DNA from: CAZQKE01 sp964593865
GTDB taxonomy: Bacteria; Chloroflexota; Anaerolineae; JAAYZQ01
Assembly: GCA_964593865.1 (NCBI GenBank)
Contig: CAZQKE010000031.1
Span: 25,658-89,657 of the forward strand
DNA: 64,000 bases
Direction of reading: 5' to 3'
Shown here: positions 1 through 9,106 of the stretch, piece after piece
How the letters are laid out: every line of letters begins with the position of its first letter
Position numbering within the stretch: position 1 is the stretch's first letter
Made by a program: the position numbers and the translations under genes
The notes under the pieces: generated by a model
What the model saw: only the letters and a program-made list of their open reading frames with translations
The model's database searches: none
What the model was told of the DNA's origin: nothing

Positions 1-726
1 GCCACCGGGGAACAGCAAGTTCGGACCGCTCTTGGTGATGGTGAGATCGGGCAGACATTGATTTTCCACGCCGGGGGTGTCCATGCCCCCAACCGGATCA
101 AATTGGCCGATAACCCAGCCCACCGCCGGACACCGATATACATGGCTGGGGACATACGAGCCGTCAGGACCGACAGTGGTTGAGCAATAGACCTGATCGC
201 CGCTGCCCACAGTCTCGATCAAAGCCACACAGTCCAGGACCGCAGTCCAAGGGGTAACATCCAGAACACCATCATCGTCGGTGTCCAAATCTTGACCTGT
301 GCTGCCGGTAAAGCCTTCGACCAGTAGGTGGGTCACGTTATCACTGTTCTCAAAGTTAAGCGTGGTTGTCAGGTCCCCTCCCCCGCTCAGGCTAAATGTG
401 CTTTCCACCGCCAAGAAGAAGCCATCGGCAGGGATGGACTGCCCGGACAGGTCCACGACTGCCTCGATCTCGCCGCTACCACCTATGCCATCGCCGATGA
501 CTAGGTAAGTCAAATTGTCCAAGGATGTACCGGCAGTCCCGGCCAGCTCAAAATATTCATCATTATCTGTGCCAGGCTGGTCAATACGTATCTCGTTGAT
601 CGTGACTCCATTTGTCTGGGCAACGGAAAATTGGGGTGTCGCCCACAACAAGAGTGCTACGAGAGCTAGGGCGAGCAGGGGAATCCCTACGTACGCAGAT
701 CGTTTTCTGTTCTCTCTTGCTTCCAT
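1..726 (-). CDS. Secreted lamin-tail-domain/DUF11-type surface protein, N-terminal part (runs off left edge)
   Basis: An open frame of 242 codons starts at ATG 726 behind a strong ribosome site (AAAGGAGGG) and stays open to base 1, so the gene is truncated by the window edge. Residues 1-37 form a signal peptide: a basic start, then a hydrophobic core (GIPLLALALVALLLWA) and a likely cut after SVAQ. The next stretch, VTINEIRIDQPGTDNDEYFE, is typical of lamin-tail-domain proteins of bacterial surfaces and of extracellular nucleases. The last visible residues (DLTITKSGPNLLFPGG) look like the start of a DUF11-type adhesin repeat. It lies 12 bp downstream of the GH13 gene on the same strand, so the two are probably co-transcribed. 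Exported location is well supported; function is unknown because the C-terminal part is missing. Confidence 0.8.
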   Translation of the reverse strand, partial: MEARENRKRSAYVGIPLLALALVALLLWATPQFSVAQTNGVTINEIRIDQPGTDNDEYFELAGTAGTSLDNLTYLVIGDGIGGSGEIEAVVDLSGQSIPADGFFLAVESTFSLSGGGDLTTTLNFENSDNVTHLLVEGFTGSTGQDLDTDDDGVLDVTPWTAVLDCVALIETVGSGDQVYCSTTVGPDGSYVPSHVYRCPAVGWVIGQFDPVGGMDTPGVENQCLPDLTITKSGPNLLFPGG

Positions 727-738
727 TTTTTCCCTCCT

Positions 739-3700
739 TTATCTTTTTTCCGTTTTGAGGATGATTGGCAGATAGTTGCGCCGATCCGGCAGGAGGACAC
801 TGCCATTCATCCCTGTCAGCGAAACCGTCACCGCACCCTGAGAGACAACATAGGTCTGGCCGCCGAGTCCGTCGTACAACCGGGTGCCATCGGGCAGGTA
901 GCCGTTCAAAGGGATTGTGACATCCTGCGCCTCCGATGAGCGGTTGATGACGATCAGAGCCACACCCTCGCCCGATTTGCGGCCGTAGGCGTACACCTGA
1001 TGTTCGTCATCGGTCAGGAGGGTATCGAAGGAGCCGGTGCGCAGGGCAGGATGGGTGTTGCGGAGGCGGGCCAGACGGGCATAGTGGTCGCGAATGGTGG
1101 TACGGGCCTGATAGTAACCGGGGGTGTCCTCCCAGGGGTAGGGGATGCGGTTGTAGGGGTCATCCTCCCATTTGTTGTTGTACCAGCGGCCCGGCGATTC
1201 CACCCCTACTTCATCGCCGTAATAGATTGTCGGTGCACCGGGCAGTGTGAATTGGAGCAAGGCCATCAGTTTCTGGCGGGCGTCCAGTTCCTCCGGCGTC
1301 AGGTCGCTGCCGTCCTGGTGCTGGGCGTGGCCCAACACAAAGCGCACCCGGTTGGTATCGTGGGAACCAACCAGATTGAGCATGGCGTACCAGGCGGGGG
1401 GCGGGTAATCCTCCTGGATCTGCCGCAGCCGTTGGTCGAATTGAGAAACGGTGATGGGGTTCAGAGGGCCACCGCTGGAAGAGGCGTTGTTGTCGTTGTC
1501 GGTGTAGGGTGTATCCCGTAGGAAGGAAAGGAGGGCGCTGCGGAAACGATAGTTCATCACGCTGTCCCATTCCTCCCCCAGGAGCCAGGGTGTAGCGTCG
1601 CCCCACTCCTCGCCGACGATGACCGCTTCCGGATTCGCACCCTTGACCGTTCCCCGGAAGCCTTCCCAGTAGTCGTTGCCCCCCACTTCCTGGGCACCAC
1701 CGTCCACGTCGCCGCCCACATCTAGCCGCCAACCGGCTGTGCCCGAATAGACCCAACGGGCGGCGATGGAACCCGCACCGCTGCGCCAAAAGTAGTCGCG
1801 CACCTCAACGTTATCGGAGCGGAGTTTGGGCAAGGTGTCGTAGCCCCACCACGATTCATAGTCATCGGGCCAGCTGCTAAAGGTGTACCAATCATAGTAG
1901 GGGCTGGTCTGCGATTCGTAGGCGCCGTCACCCGGATAGCGGCTGTATTTGTCAAAGTAGATGCTGTCCGATGACGTATGATTGAACACGCCGTCCAGGA
2001 TGACGGCCATGCCCCGTTCCTCGGCGGCGTCCAGCAGGGCGGCCAGGGCCGCGTTGCCGCCCAGGGCCGGGTCCACCTGCTCGAAGGTCGTCGTGTCGTA
2101 TTTGTGGTTGGAGGGCGAAAGGAAGATGGGGTTGAGGTAGAGGGCCGTGACGCCCAAGTCATGGAGGTAATCCAGCTTCTCCGTGATGCCTTGTAGGTCG
2201 CCGCCGTAAAAGTCCTCGCTCCACCGTTGGTAGAAGGGGCCGCCCGGATCGCGAGGATCGATCACCCGGCTGTTCCATTGAGGGTAGGTGATGCCCCCGT
2301 TGGCGTTGCCGTATATGAAACGGGTCCCGGAGATGATGTTGTTGGTCGGATCGCCGTCGCGGAAGCGGTCGGGGAAGATTTGATAGACGACGGCGTCCTT
2401 GATCCATGCCGGCGTCTGAAAGTCAGGGTGATAGACGGTGACGCGGAAAGCCTCGTAAACGGGGTTCTGCGCTACCGCTTTGCCCCAGCCGTTGAGTCCG
2501 TCGTATTCCTGATCGTCCACATACCAGGTCCGGTCGGTTCCATCCACCGCCTCGAACTTGTAGTACATCAGGGTCGGGGTGGGCGGGGCGGTGACGGTCG
2601 CTTCCCAATAGTCGTACAAGGTCCCGGTGATGGCCGTCGAAAGGGTCATGGGCAATGTGGCGACCTCGCCCCTATCGTGCAGGTAGACGTGGAGCGTCGC
2701 GCCGGTCAGATCGTCCTTGCAGGCCCGCAGACGGAGAGTCACCGTGGAGGAAGCGGGGACCGCGCCCCAGGGTTGGCGGTAGATCTCGTCGCGGGTAAAG
2801 TGGCCGAGCGGCCACCACCAGACATCGTTGTCGTGGCCGCACGCGCCGTAAGTGATATGACGCACCTCGCTGACGGTACCGCTGGCGTTGAAGGCACGCA
2901 CGGTCAAGGTGTGGACGCCGCTGACGGTCGGCGTCACCGTCGCGGAAAAGGAACCGGTCGCCGGATCCACGGCGGTCTGCCGGGGTGTGCCGGAATCCAG
3001 CTGCACCGTCACCGTGACGGCCTCGGCGGGTTGGGCTACGCCACGCACCGGCACGGCATTTGGCGCAAAGGTGTGTTCCCCTTCCAGGGGAGCGGTGATG
3101 GTCAAGGCCGGTCCGTAGGTCACGTGCCGCATATCCACTCCTGTTCCCAGCGTGCTCTGGGCGGTAGCGGTGAGGGTATTCTTTCCCGGTTGGAGGGTGA
3201 CGGCCTGGGTAAAGCGACCCTGGGCATCCAACGCGGGCGTAAAGGTCGCACTGCCGTTCAGCGAGAGGGTGAGGGTGACGTTCCCCGTCGGGGTGACATA
3301 GCCGGTTACGGTGATGGGGGGGCGAACAAAGTGCTGGTCCTCTTGGGGAAAGGTCAGCACCACGTCCTGGGAGGCGGTCAAAACGTAGGTGGCCAGGAAG
3401 TGTTGGGTGGTGGGGTCGTCCCAGCCGGTGGATTGGTCATCGCCGGGGGCCGTATCGTAGGCTCCTTTGGCCCCGCCGGTCTGAGTTGCGTAGAATTGCA
3501 AGTGGATGGGGTTGCCGGGTGTGAAGGAAAGGCCCAGGTCGGCAAAGGGGATGGCAAACTCAATGCCGCTGCCATCGGCAAAGGCTACGTGGTCGCCGAT
3601 CAGGGCACCCCCGCCGACGCCGCCCCAGTTGGAGCCGCCGCCGGTGTTGTAATCGCTGCCGTTCCAGGTCCGTAATTCGGTCCAGCCGTTGTCGTAAAAT

Positions 3701-4206
3701 GCACAGCAATCGCGGCCCACGATGTTGCCCCGGATGACAAAATCGGGGATGATGCGGTAGGGCAAGGTGATCGGTGTCGTGCCGCTATTGGCGTGGGTGG
3801 CGGTGTAGGCCAGGGTGATGGCGTTGCCCCAGGGGTCTTGTGGAGCCGCGCCGCCGGTAGCCGTATACCGCCCTGTGGCGAGCACCAGGCCAAAGGAGCC
3901 GCCGGATTGGGTGTGGGAAAAAGCCGGGGAGGAGACCAGAACGTACAGATTCTGTGTGTCATTGGTGACGTACAGGCTTACTACGTCGGTCCACCACGTT
4001 CCTTCCCAATCCGCAGGTCCCGGTGAGGCCAGGTCGCCGGCAGGGTCCGCGGTCAGAGGAGGACCATAGGCAGTGTCGTACAGGCCGTCCAGGGTGGCAG
4101 CATCGGCCCAGACGGTAGGCACGATCATGGCTGCCAGCAACAAGACGCCCGCCAGGGTGGCGGCGAATAGAACAACCCCAAGCTGAGAAAGATAAACTCG
4201 GTGCAT
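739..4206 (-). CDS. Secreted amylopullulanase-like alpha-glucanase (GH13)
   Basis: A 1155-residue exported enzyme expected to cut alpha-1,4 and possibly alpha-1,6 bonds of starch, glycogen or pullulan. Residues 1-35 are a signal peptide ending VWA-DA. About 38-280 is a glucodextranase/DOMON-like beta domain, followed by two bacterial Ig-like repeats (about 280-450), a CBM34-like N-domain (about 460-590) and the GH13 barrel from about 600. All four GH13 regions are present: DGVFNH (738-743), GWRLDV with nucleophile Asp829, VGEEWG with acid Glu866, and GSHDTNR with Asp950. The architecture resembles clostridial amylopullulanases; substrate is inferred. The C-terminus NYLPIILKTEKR matches a tail often seen on secreted Chloroflexota proteins. 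I chose ATG 4206 because it begins the signal peptide; 37 upstream codons are open but overlap the previous gene. Confidence 0.9.
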   Translation of the reverse strand: MHRVYLSQLGVVLFAATLAGVLLLAAMIVPTVWADAATLDGLYDTAYGPPLTADPAGDLASPGPADWEGTWWTDVVSLYVTNDTQNLYVLVSSPAFSHTQSGGSFGLVLATGRYTATGGAAPQDPWGNAITLAYTATHANSGTTPITLPYRIIPDFVIRGNIVGRDCCAFYDNGWTELRTWNGSDYNTGGGSNWGGVGGGALIGDHVAFADGSGIEFAIPFADLGLSFTPGNPIHLQFYATQTGGAKGAYDTAPGDDQSTGWDDPTTQHFLATYVLTASQDVVLTFPQEDQHFVRPPITVTGYVTPTGNVTLTLSLNGSATFTPALDAQGRFTQAVTLQPGKNTLTATAQSTLGTGVDMRHVTYGPALTITAPLEGEHTFAPNAVPVRGVAQPAEAVTVTVQLDSGTPRQTAVDPATGSFSATVTPTVSGVHTLTVRAFNASGTVSEVRHITYGACGHDNDVWWWPLGHFTRDEIYRQPWGAVPASSTVTLRLRACKDDLTGATLHVYLHDRGEVATLPMTLSTAITGTLYDYWEATVTAPPTPTLMYYKFEAVDGTDRTWYVDDQEYDGLNGWGKAVAQNPVYEAFRVTVYHPDFQTPAWIKDAVVYQIFPDRFRDGDPTNNIISGTRFIYGNANGGITYPQWNSRVIDPRDPGGPFYQRWSEDFYGGDLQGITEKLDYLHDLGVTALYLNPIFLSPSNHKYDTTTFEQVDPALGGNAALAALLDAAEERGMAVILDGVFNHTSSDSIYFDKYSRYPGDGAYESQTSPYYDWYTFSSWPDDYESWWGYDTLPKLRSDNVEVRDYFWRSGAGSIAARWVYSGTAGWRLDVGGDVDGGAQEVGGNDYWEGFRGTVKGANPEAVIVGEEWGDATPWLLGEEWDSVMNYRFRSALLSFLRDTPYTDNDNNASSSGGPLNPITVSQFDQRLRQIQEDYPPPAWYAMLNLVGSHDTNRVRFVLGHAQHQDGSDLTPEELDARQKLMALLQFTLPGAPTIYYGDEVGVESPGRWYNNKWEDDPYNRIPYPWEDTPGYYQARTTIRDHYARLARLRNTHPALRTGSFDTLLTDDEHQVYAYGRKSGEGVALIVINRSSEAQDVTIPLNGYLPDGTRLYDGLGGQTYVVSQGAVTVSLTGMNGSVLLPDRRNYLPIILKTEKR

Positions 4207-4237
4207 AAGCAAGCCCTCGCTGCAAAGAGATTGATTG

Positions 4238-5221
4238 TTACTCTGCCGGCGATTGGCTGTATCGTTTGCGCTCAGCCACTTGATCCAGCCGGGCTTCGAA
4301 ATCCTTGATAGCTGCATCCTGTAGGGCGTGATCCTGAAGGCGTTTTAGCTCCGAAATGTCGTCGATAGTCTCCAACTGTCGGGCCAGCGCATCCACCCGC
4401 AAGGCGGGCAAGCCGAAACGCACCTCCAAGATGTGGAGAATGCTTTCGCGCAAGGTTCGTCTGGCCCCTTCCATTTGCCCCATTTGGATACCTTGCTGAA
4501 TACCCTGCTGGATGCCTTGCTGAATGCCTTGCTGGATACCTTGCTGAATACCCTCTTCGATCCATTCTTCGATAAACGTTGCTCCTCTCATTTGCTCCAA
4601 CTCCTCTCGAAAGAACCGCCACAGAAACTCTTTATCAAAGTACCGCGCCCCGATGGTGACGGCCAGGGCAAAGAGATCTGCCCGCTTCTTGTCATCCGGC
4701 TCGGCCCAGATCAGCTCACGCTCCCTGGCCAGGATCTTTTCGTCCGGCTCGCGGACCAGCATCACCAACAGAGGGGCCAGTTCTCGGTACTTGCCGCTGC
4801 GGATGTCCTCTTCATAGTGCCACAGTTTGAGCACCGGATACCGGAAGTGGTTGACTTCCCGATCCCCCAGTCGCACTACATACTCGTCGGGGATAGGAGA
4901 TTGTCGGGGGCGCAGGTACAGGGCCAGGGTGATCACCGGCAGATCAAATTGCTCGATCAGTGCTCCGTGGTAACTGCACATCCGTCGGGGGAAATCGGCG
5001 GCGTGTTCCAACTGGAATTCCAGGTGTAACAAATACTCCTGCCCCGCGTGTTCGATGCGATGGAGAAAATCCACACGCCGGGTCGGCAGGGAGAGTTCAA
5101 CATTTTCCAGTGTGCCGAGCAGGCGGATGGGGACGCCGGGAAAGGCCAGCCGCAGGAGCAGATCGGCGTAGTTACGGGCGATGATTTTGAGTGTGCGGTC
5201 AAAGATGTTGATCTTGGTCAT
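4238..5221 (-). CDS. Rpn family PD-(D/E)XK nuclease/transposase-like protein
   Basis: A 327-residue member of the Rpn (recombination-promoting nuclease) family, whose studied members are DNA endonucleases linked to RecA-independent recombination. The PD-(D/E)XK core is visible as VDFLHRIEHAG followed by LLHLEFQLEH, giving the Asp and the Glu-x-Gln of the active site. The middle carries a low-complexity run of IQQG tetrads (see repeat 4486-4557). The C-terminal about 70 residues, ARRTLRESILHILEVRFG onward, resemble the DUF4351 tail found in this family. The ATG at 5221 follows GGAGGGGGTGG and a promoter at 5261-5289. The downstream secreted amylase gene lies only 31 bp away on the same strand, which is probably incidental. 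Activity in this host is not shown by sequence alone. Confidence 0.85.
   Translation of the reverse strand: MTKINIFDRTLKIIARNYADLLLRLAFPGVPIRLLGTLENVELSLPTRRVDFLHRIEHAGQEYLLHLEFQLEHAADFPRRMCSYHGALIEQFDLPVITLALYLRPRQSPIPDEYVVRLGDREVNHFRYPVLKLWHYEEDIRSGKYRELAPLLVMLVREPDEKILARERELIWAEPDDKKRADLFALAVTIGARYFDKEFLWRFFREELEQMRGATFIEEWIEEGIQQGIQQGIQQGIQQGIQQGIQMGQMEGARRTLRESILHILEVRFGLPALRVDALARQLETIDDISELKRLQDHALQDAAIKDFEARLDQVAERKRYSQSPAE
4486..4557 (-). repeat. 12-bp tandem repeat inside the Rpn gene (IQQG tetrads)
   Basis: Six consecutive 12-base units starting at 4486, 4498, 4510, 4522, 4534 and 4546 encode repeated Ile-Gln-Gln-Gly on the minus strand. The sixth unit is degenerate. Alternating units differ in the same positions (GGAT against GAAT), suggesting growth by duplication of 24-bp pairs. 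The length is a multiple of three, so copy-number change keeps the frame. Confidence 0.9.
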
Positions 5222-5260
5222 CCACCCCCTCCACCATCACAAGGCATCATTGCCGGTTCG

Positions 5261-5289
5261 AGTATAACACAAGGCCGCGCAGGTGTCAA
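5261..5289 (-). promoter_or_regulatory. Housekeeping-type promoter for Rpn-GH13-lamin-tail operon
   Basis: On the minus strand TTGACA (5284-5289) and TATACT (5261-5266) are separated by 17 bp. It lies 40 bp upstream of the Rpn start codon, and no better candidate precedes the three genes. Confidence 0.7.
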
Positions 5290-5381
5290 AGAGATCTTGC
5301 GCCGGACCGGAGGGTTGCTTAGAGGAACGTGAAAACACAAAAATCGTTTGGTGTTTCCTCGAGGGACGATGACCTGGATGA

Positions 5382-6194
5382 TCAGGCGGCCAAAACCAGC
5401 GTAGCGTAGTAGTACATCACCGGAGCGACGAACAGCAAGCTGTCGATGCGGTCGAACATCCCGCCGTGGCCGGGGATGAGGGCGCTGAAATCTTTGACGC
5501 CCATCTGCCGCTTGACCATAGATTTAGCCAGGTCGCCAAAGGGAGCCACCGTTGCCACCAGCGCGCCCAGGGCCAGACCGTGGAGCCAGGGTAGGTCCAC
5601 CAGCCAGTATCCCAGCAGCGCCGTCGCAGCTACCCCGCCGAGCCAGCCGCCGATGGTCCCTTCCCAGGTCTTTTTGGGGCTGAGGTAAGGGGCGCAGGGG
5701 TGCTTGCCCACGGCCTTGCCCACAAAATAGGCCGCCGTGTCGTTGATCCACGTCACCAGGAACATGAGCACCAGCCAGCGCGTACCCACCCCCAGGTCAA
5801 AAGGGGGGGAAAGATCGCGGAGCAGGACGAAATGGCCGATGAGCCAACCCAACCACAAAGCTGTGCCCAGGGTCAATGCCCAGCTCTGGGTAGGGTGACC
5901 CTGAGGGGGGCGCAACAGCTGCCAGGTCAACGTGCCCATCACCGAGACGGCCAACGCCGGGCCGAGCAGATCCCGTTCGGGGAAGCGGGCGACCACCAGC
6001 AGGAGGGCGATGACGATGGCCGTTGCCGGCAGGGAGGGCCGATACCCGCCCTTTTCCATGAGCAAGAACATCTCATAAGCAGCGCGGACGGCAACGACAA
6101 ACATCGCCCCGGTCAGCAGCCAACCCCCGGCATAGGTCAGACCGAACACGACGGGGATCAGGACGACCGCGCTCAACACCCGGCTGCGGAGCAT
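5382..6194 (-). CDS. cdsA: Phosphatidate cytidylyltransferase
   Basis: A 270-residue integral membrane enzyme that makes CDP-diacylglycerol from phosphatidate and CTP, the branch point for bacterial phospholipids. Most of the chain is hydrophobic, with about eight membrane segments. The family signature is near the C-terminus: SMVKRQMGVKDFSALIPGHG, followed by MFDRID. It contains the conserved Lys-Arg, Lys-Asp, His-Gly-Gly and Asp-Arg-x-Asp residues. KTWEGTIGG, another conserved stretch, precedes it. The start codon lies directly against the uppS stop with no gap, so the two are translationally linked. It is the last gene of the rpsB-to-cdsA block, an order widespread in bacteria. Confidence 0.95.
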   Translation of the reverse strand: MLRSRVLSAVVLIPVVFGLTYAGGWLLTGAMFVVAVRAAYEMFLLMEKGGYRPSLPATAIVIALLLVVARFPERDLLGPALAVSVMGTLTWQLLRPPQGHPTQSWALTLGTALWLGWLIGHFVLLRDLSPPFDLGVGTRWLVLMFLVTWINDTAAYFVGKAVGKHPCAPYLSPKKTWEGTIGGWLGGVAATALLGYWLVDLPWLHGLALGALVATVAPFGDLAKSMVKRQMGVKDFSALIPGHGGMFDRIDSLLFVAPVMYYYATLVLAA

Positions 6195-6980
6195 CTATTC
6201 TTCGTCCTCCTCGTCGAATAGGAAATCGTCCTCTTCTTCCTCGTCGGGGACTTCGTAGGGAGAGCCGTAATCGTCCTTGATGCCCCCGAACCGCCGATCC
6301 CGTTGGCTGTAGGCCACCAGGGCTTCGTACAGCTCCTCACGGCCAAAGTCGGGCCAGAAGGTAGGGGTGATGTAGTACTCCGAATAGGCAGATTGCCACA
6401 GCATGAAGCCGCTGGTGCGCAGTTCGCCGCCGGTGCGGATGATCAGATCGGGGTCGGGCTGACCGGCGGTGTACATGTGGGCCGAAAGCAGTTCCTCGTC
6501 CACCTCCTCGGCGGGGATGCCTTTGCGGATGATTTCGCGGACGGCATGGACGATCTCGTCGCGCCCGCCGTAATCAAAGGCGACGTTGAGCACGATGCGG
6601 TCGTTGTTCTTGGTCAATTCAATGGCATCCAGGACCTCTTTTTGCAAGCGTGGGGGAAGCCGTTCCAGACGCCCGATGTGGCGCAGCTGGACACCTTGTT
6701 TGTGTAGTTCTTTCAGCTCGCGCCGGATCATGCGTTCTAGGATGCGGAGCAGGCCCCGGACCTCGCGCTTGGGACGGGTCCAATTTTCCGTGGAAAAGGC
6801 CCAGATGGTTAGGATTTCGATGCCGAATTCTACGCTCGCTTCTAGGATAGGACGGAGATTTTCCGTCCCGGCGCGATGCCCGGCCAAGCGGGGAAGACCG
6901 CGTGCTTTGGCCCAGCGACCGTTGCCGTCCATGATCATGGCCACATGGCGTGGCCCGTTTTCGATCTTGGTTTCCGCCAT
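6195..6980 (-). CDS. uppS: Isoprenyl transferase (undecaprenyl diphosphate synthase type)
   Basis: A 261-residue cis-prenyltransferase that condenses isopentenyl diphosphate onto an allylic primer to make the lipid carrier for cell-wall and glycan precursors. [20 protein letters not shown] places the catalytic Asp at residue 18, with the conserved Arg/His loop after it. FSTENW and the C-terminal [11 protein letters not shown] and [11 protein letters not shown] stretches are also typical. The family length is about 240-250. The extra residues here are a very acidic tail ([15 protein letters not shown]), which I have not seen explained. It lies between frr (14 bp gap) and cdsA (no gap). Confidence 0.95.
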   Translation of the reverse strand: MAETKIENGPRHVAMIMDGNGRWAKARGLPRLAGHRAGTENLRPILEASVEFGIEILTIWAFSTENWTRPKREVRGLLRILERMIRRELKELHKQGVQLRHIGRLERLPPRLQKEVLDAIELTKNNDRIVLNVAFDYGGRDEIVHAVREIIRKGIPAEEVDEELLSAHMYTAGQPDPDLIIRTGGELRTSGFMLWQSAYSEYYITPTFWPDFGREELYEALVAYSQRDRRFGGIKDDYGSPYEVPDEEEEDDFLFDEEDEE

Positions 6981-6994
6981 TTCCCACCAGGCCC

Positions 6995-7552
6995 TTATAT
7001 CTCAAGAATTTCGGCCTCTTTGCGTTTGCCGATTTCGTCAATCTCGGCGATGAATTCGTCGGTCATTTCCTGGACTTTGTCCTTGCCCCGATAAAAGTCG
7101 TCCTCCGAGATTAGCTTCTCTTTCTCAAACTCTTGCAGGTCCTTGAGGGCATCGCGGCGCAGGTTGCGGATTGCTACTCGTGCCTCTTCTACGCGTCGGG
7201 CGACCACTTTGACCAGTTCCTTGCGCCGTTCCTCCGTCAGTCGGGGAATGCTCAACCGGATCAGCTTCCCGTCGTTCATAGGCGTCAGCCCCAATTCCGA
7301 TTTAAGGATGGCCCGCTCAATGTCCGGCAGAGCCGAAGGGTCCCACGGGCGGATGACCAGCAGGCGTGGTTCCGGGGCGGCAATGCTGGCCATTTGGTTG
7401 AGCGGCGTCAGGGTCCCGTAGTATTCGACCGGGAGCTTCTCCACCAGGGCCGGGGAAGCCCGCCCGGTGCGGATGCCCATTAGGTCGCTTTGCAATACCT
7501 CGACAGATTTGGTCATGCGTTCTCGCAATTCGTCCAGCACTTCATCAATCAT
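6995..7552 (-). CDS. frr: Ribosome recycling factor
   Basis: At 185 residues this is the standard length for the factor that splits post-termination ribosomes together with EF-G. The start [20 protein letters not shown], the central [20 protein letters not shown] and the end [20 protein letters not shown] all match the family. Its GRASPAL motif lies in the three-helix-bundle domain. The upstream gap to pyrH (145 bp) holds a strong hairpin (7581-7635), so frr may have partly separate expression from the genes above it. Confidence 0.97.
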   Translation of the reverse strand: MIDEVLDELRERMTKSVEVLQSDLMGIRTGRASPALVEKLPVEYYGTLTPLNQMASIAAPEPRLLVIRPWDPSALPDIERAILKSELGLTPMNDGKLIRLSIPRLTEERRKELVKVVARRVEEARVAIRNLRRDALKDLQEFEKEKLISEDDFYRGKDKVQEMTDEFIAEIDEIGKRKEAEILEI

Positions 7553-7580
7553 CGTTTTCCTCCTACCGGAAATTCACCAG

Positions 7581-7635
7581 ATCCCACTTCCTTCGGCCTA
7601 CGGTCCGACGGACCGTAGGCTGCGCCGGGTGGGAT
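7581..7635. repeat. Long perfect hairpin between pyrH and frr
   Basis: An inner palindrome has arms 7597-7606 and 7610-7619 (10 perfect pairs, loop GAC) and extends by further G-C and G-T pairs. It is nested inside outer arms 7581-7587 and 7629-7635 (ATCCCAC/GTGGGAT). There is no T-run, so it is more likely an RNA-processing or stabilising element, or an intergenic repeat, than a terminator. Confidence 0.7.
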
Positions 7636-7697
7636 TGGGATCCGCCGAGGGCAAGGTAGGGTTTGGCCCCGAACTCACCGCCGACCGATGTCACCGT

Positions 7698-8414
7698 TCA
7701 GTAGCGAATGATGGTCCCGACTTCTTGCCCCAACACTGCTTTGCGCAGTGCATCGGGCTGCCACAGGTCCAGCACGACGATGGGCAAGTGGTTGTCCATG
7801 CATAGGGAGATGGCGGTTGAATCGAGCACTTTGATCCGCATGTTCAGAGCATCAATGTAGGTCAGGTGATCGAACCGCCGGGCCTGGGGGTCTACCATCG
7901 GGTCGGTAGCGTAGACGCCGTCCACTTTGGTCGCTTTGATCAGCAGATCGGCGTCAATCTCCATTGCCCGCAGAGCCGCGGCGGTGTCGGTGGTAAAGTA
8001 AGGGTTGCCCGTTCCTGCCCCCAGGATCAGTATTCGCCCTTTCTCCAGGTGGCGGATGGCCCGCAGGCGGATGTACGGTTCGGCCACGGCCCGCATCTCA
8101 ATGGCGGTCTGGACGCGGGTAGGCAGCCCCATGCGTTCCAGGGCATCGGCCAGGGCCAGGGAGTTGATAACGGTGGCCAACATGCCCATATGGTCGGCGG
8201 TGGCCCGGTCCATGCCGTGGGACATGCCGATCTGTCCACGCCAGATGTTGCCCGCGCCCATGACGATGGCGATTTCTACATCCAGGTCCCGAATCTGGCG
8301 GATTTTGGCCGCCACTTGGGTTGCCATATCGGGGTCAACTCCAAACCCCTGGGGACCGGCCAGGGATTCGCCTCCCAGTTTGAGCATCACGCGCCGGTAG
8401 CTCACAGCGGCCAT
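7698..8414 (-). CDS. pyrH: UMP kinase
   Basis: A 238-residue amino-acid-kinase-fold enzyme that phosphorylates UMP to UDP for pyrimidine nucleotide supply. Seen: [14 protein letters not shown] (phosphate loop), [30 protein letters not shown] and [20 protein letters not shown], all hallmarks of bacterial PyrH. I start at ATG 8414, which has GGTGAGG five bases upstream. A GTG two codons earlier would place that site against the start. It sits in the usual order after tsf and before frr. Confidence 0.96.
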   Translation of the reverse strand: MAAVSYRRVMLKLGGESLAGPQGFGVDPDMATQVAAKIRQIRDLDVEIAIVMGAGNIWRGQIGMSHGMDRATADHMGMLATVINSLALADALERMGLPTRVQTAIEMRAVAEPYIRLRAIRHLEKGRILILGAGTGNPYFTTDTAAALRAMEIDADLLIKATKVDGVYATDPMVDPQARRFDHLTYIDALNMRIKVLDSTAISLCMDNHLPIVVLDLWQPDALRKAVLGQEVGTIIRY

Positions 8415-8444
8415 GGTCACCTCACCGTTGAAAAAGGTCGGCGG

Positions 8445-9044
8445 TTATTCGCCGCCGACCTCAAAACGCACAAAGCGTCGAACGACAATGTTTTCCCCTA
8501 GTTGGGCGTTCTTTTGCTGGACCAGTTCCCTGATGGTGATGGCCGTATCCTTGATGAAGGGCTGCTCCATCAAGCAGACTTCTTCGTAGAATTTTTTGAG
8601 TTTGCCTTCAACGATCCGCTCCAAAATATGCTCCGGTTTACCCGAATCTTGCATCTGCGCTCGGTAGATGGCCTTTTCCGCTTCCAAAACATCCTCCGGG
8701 ATGTCTTCGGGGGTCAGGTAGATGGGCCGAGCGGCCACGACCTGCATGGCCAGGTCGTGGACCAACTGGGCGAATTCATCGGTCCCGGCGGCGAAATCGG
8801 TTTCGCAGTTGACCTCAACCAGGGCGCCAACGCGGTCCCCGGCGTGGATGTAGGCTCCTACGCGGCCTTCTTTGGTTTCGCGCTTGGCCCGCTTGGCAGC
8901 AGCGGCCATCCCTTTTTCTCGGAGATAGGTCACGGCTTTGTCAAAGTCGCCGTCGCTGTGCTGTAGCGCCTCTTTGCAATCCAACACGCCGGCGCCGGTC
9001 GCCTGGCGTAGTTCTTTGACCATTTGTGCAGTAATGGTTGCCAC
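8445..9044 (-). CDS. tsf: Elongation factor Ts
   Basis: The nucleotide-exchange factor for EF-Tu, 199 residues. This is the short form, lacking much of the second core subdomain of the E. coli protein (about 280 residues); similar lengths are usual in several thermophilic and Chloroflexota lineages. Start and UBA-like domain: [20 protein letters not shown]. The EF-Tu contact region reads [13 protein letters not shown], close to the family TDFVA motif. The C-terminal domain ends [17 protein letters not shown]. It lies 62 bp downstream of rpsB and 30 bp upstream of pyrH on the same transcript. Confidence 0.96.
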   Translation of the reverse strand: MATITAQMVKELRQATGAGVLDCKEALQHSDGDFDKAVTYLREKGMAAAAKRAKRETKEGRVGAYIHAGDRVGALVEVNCETDFAAGTDEFAQLVHDLAMQVVAARPIYLTPEDIPEDVLEAEKAIYRAQMQDSGKPEHILERIVEGKLKKFYEEVCLMEQPFIKDTAITIRELVQQKNAQLGENIVVRRFVRFEVGGE

Positions 9045-9106
9045 GTTCGTTTCCTCCCCGATTCATCTGATTCTCAGGGCCTGTCGGCTCCTGGATAGTG
9101 TGCAGG

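Noticed and set aside
2227..3675. A long open frame antisense to the amylopullulanase gene
   Set aside because: Its protein is Gly/Arg/Val-rich without domains, has no ribosome site, and follows from the codon bias of the GH13 gene on the other strand.
4486..4557. Regular short repeats suggestive of a CRISPR array
   Set aside because: Units are 12 bp with no spacers and code for protein in frame. No CRISPR array or cas gene was seen anywhere in the window.
5330..5375. A terminator after cdsA
   Set aside because: Only a five-pair ATCGT/ACGAT stem with a long loop precedes the T-rich stretch, too weak to call.
7581..7635. The pyrH-frr hairpin as another copy of intergenic repeat A
   Set aside because: Only a short GCCGAGGGC stretch nearby matches; the palindrome itself is absent from the other copies.
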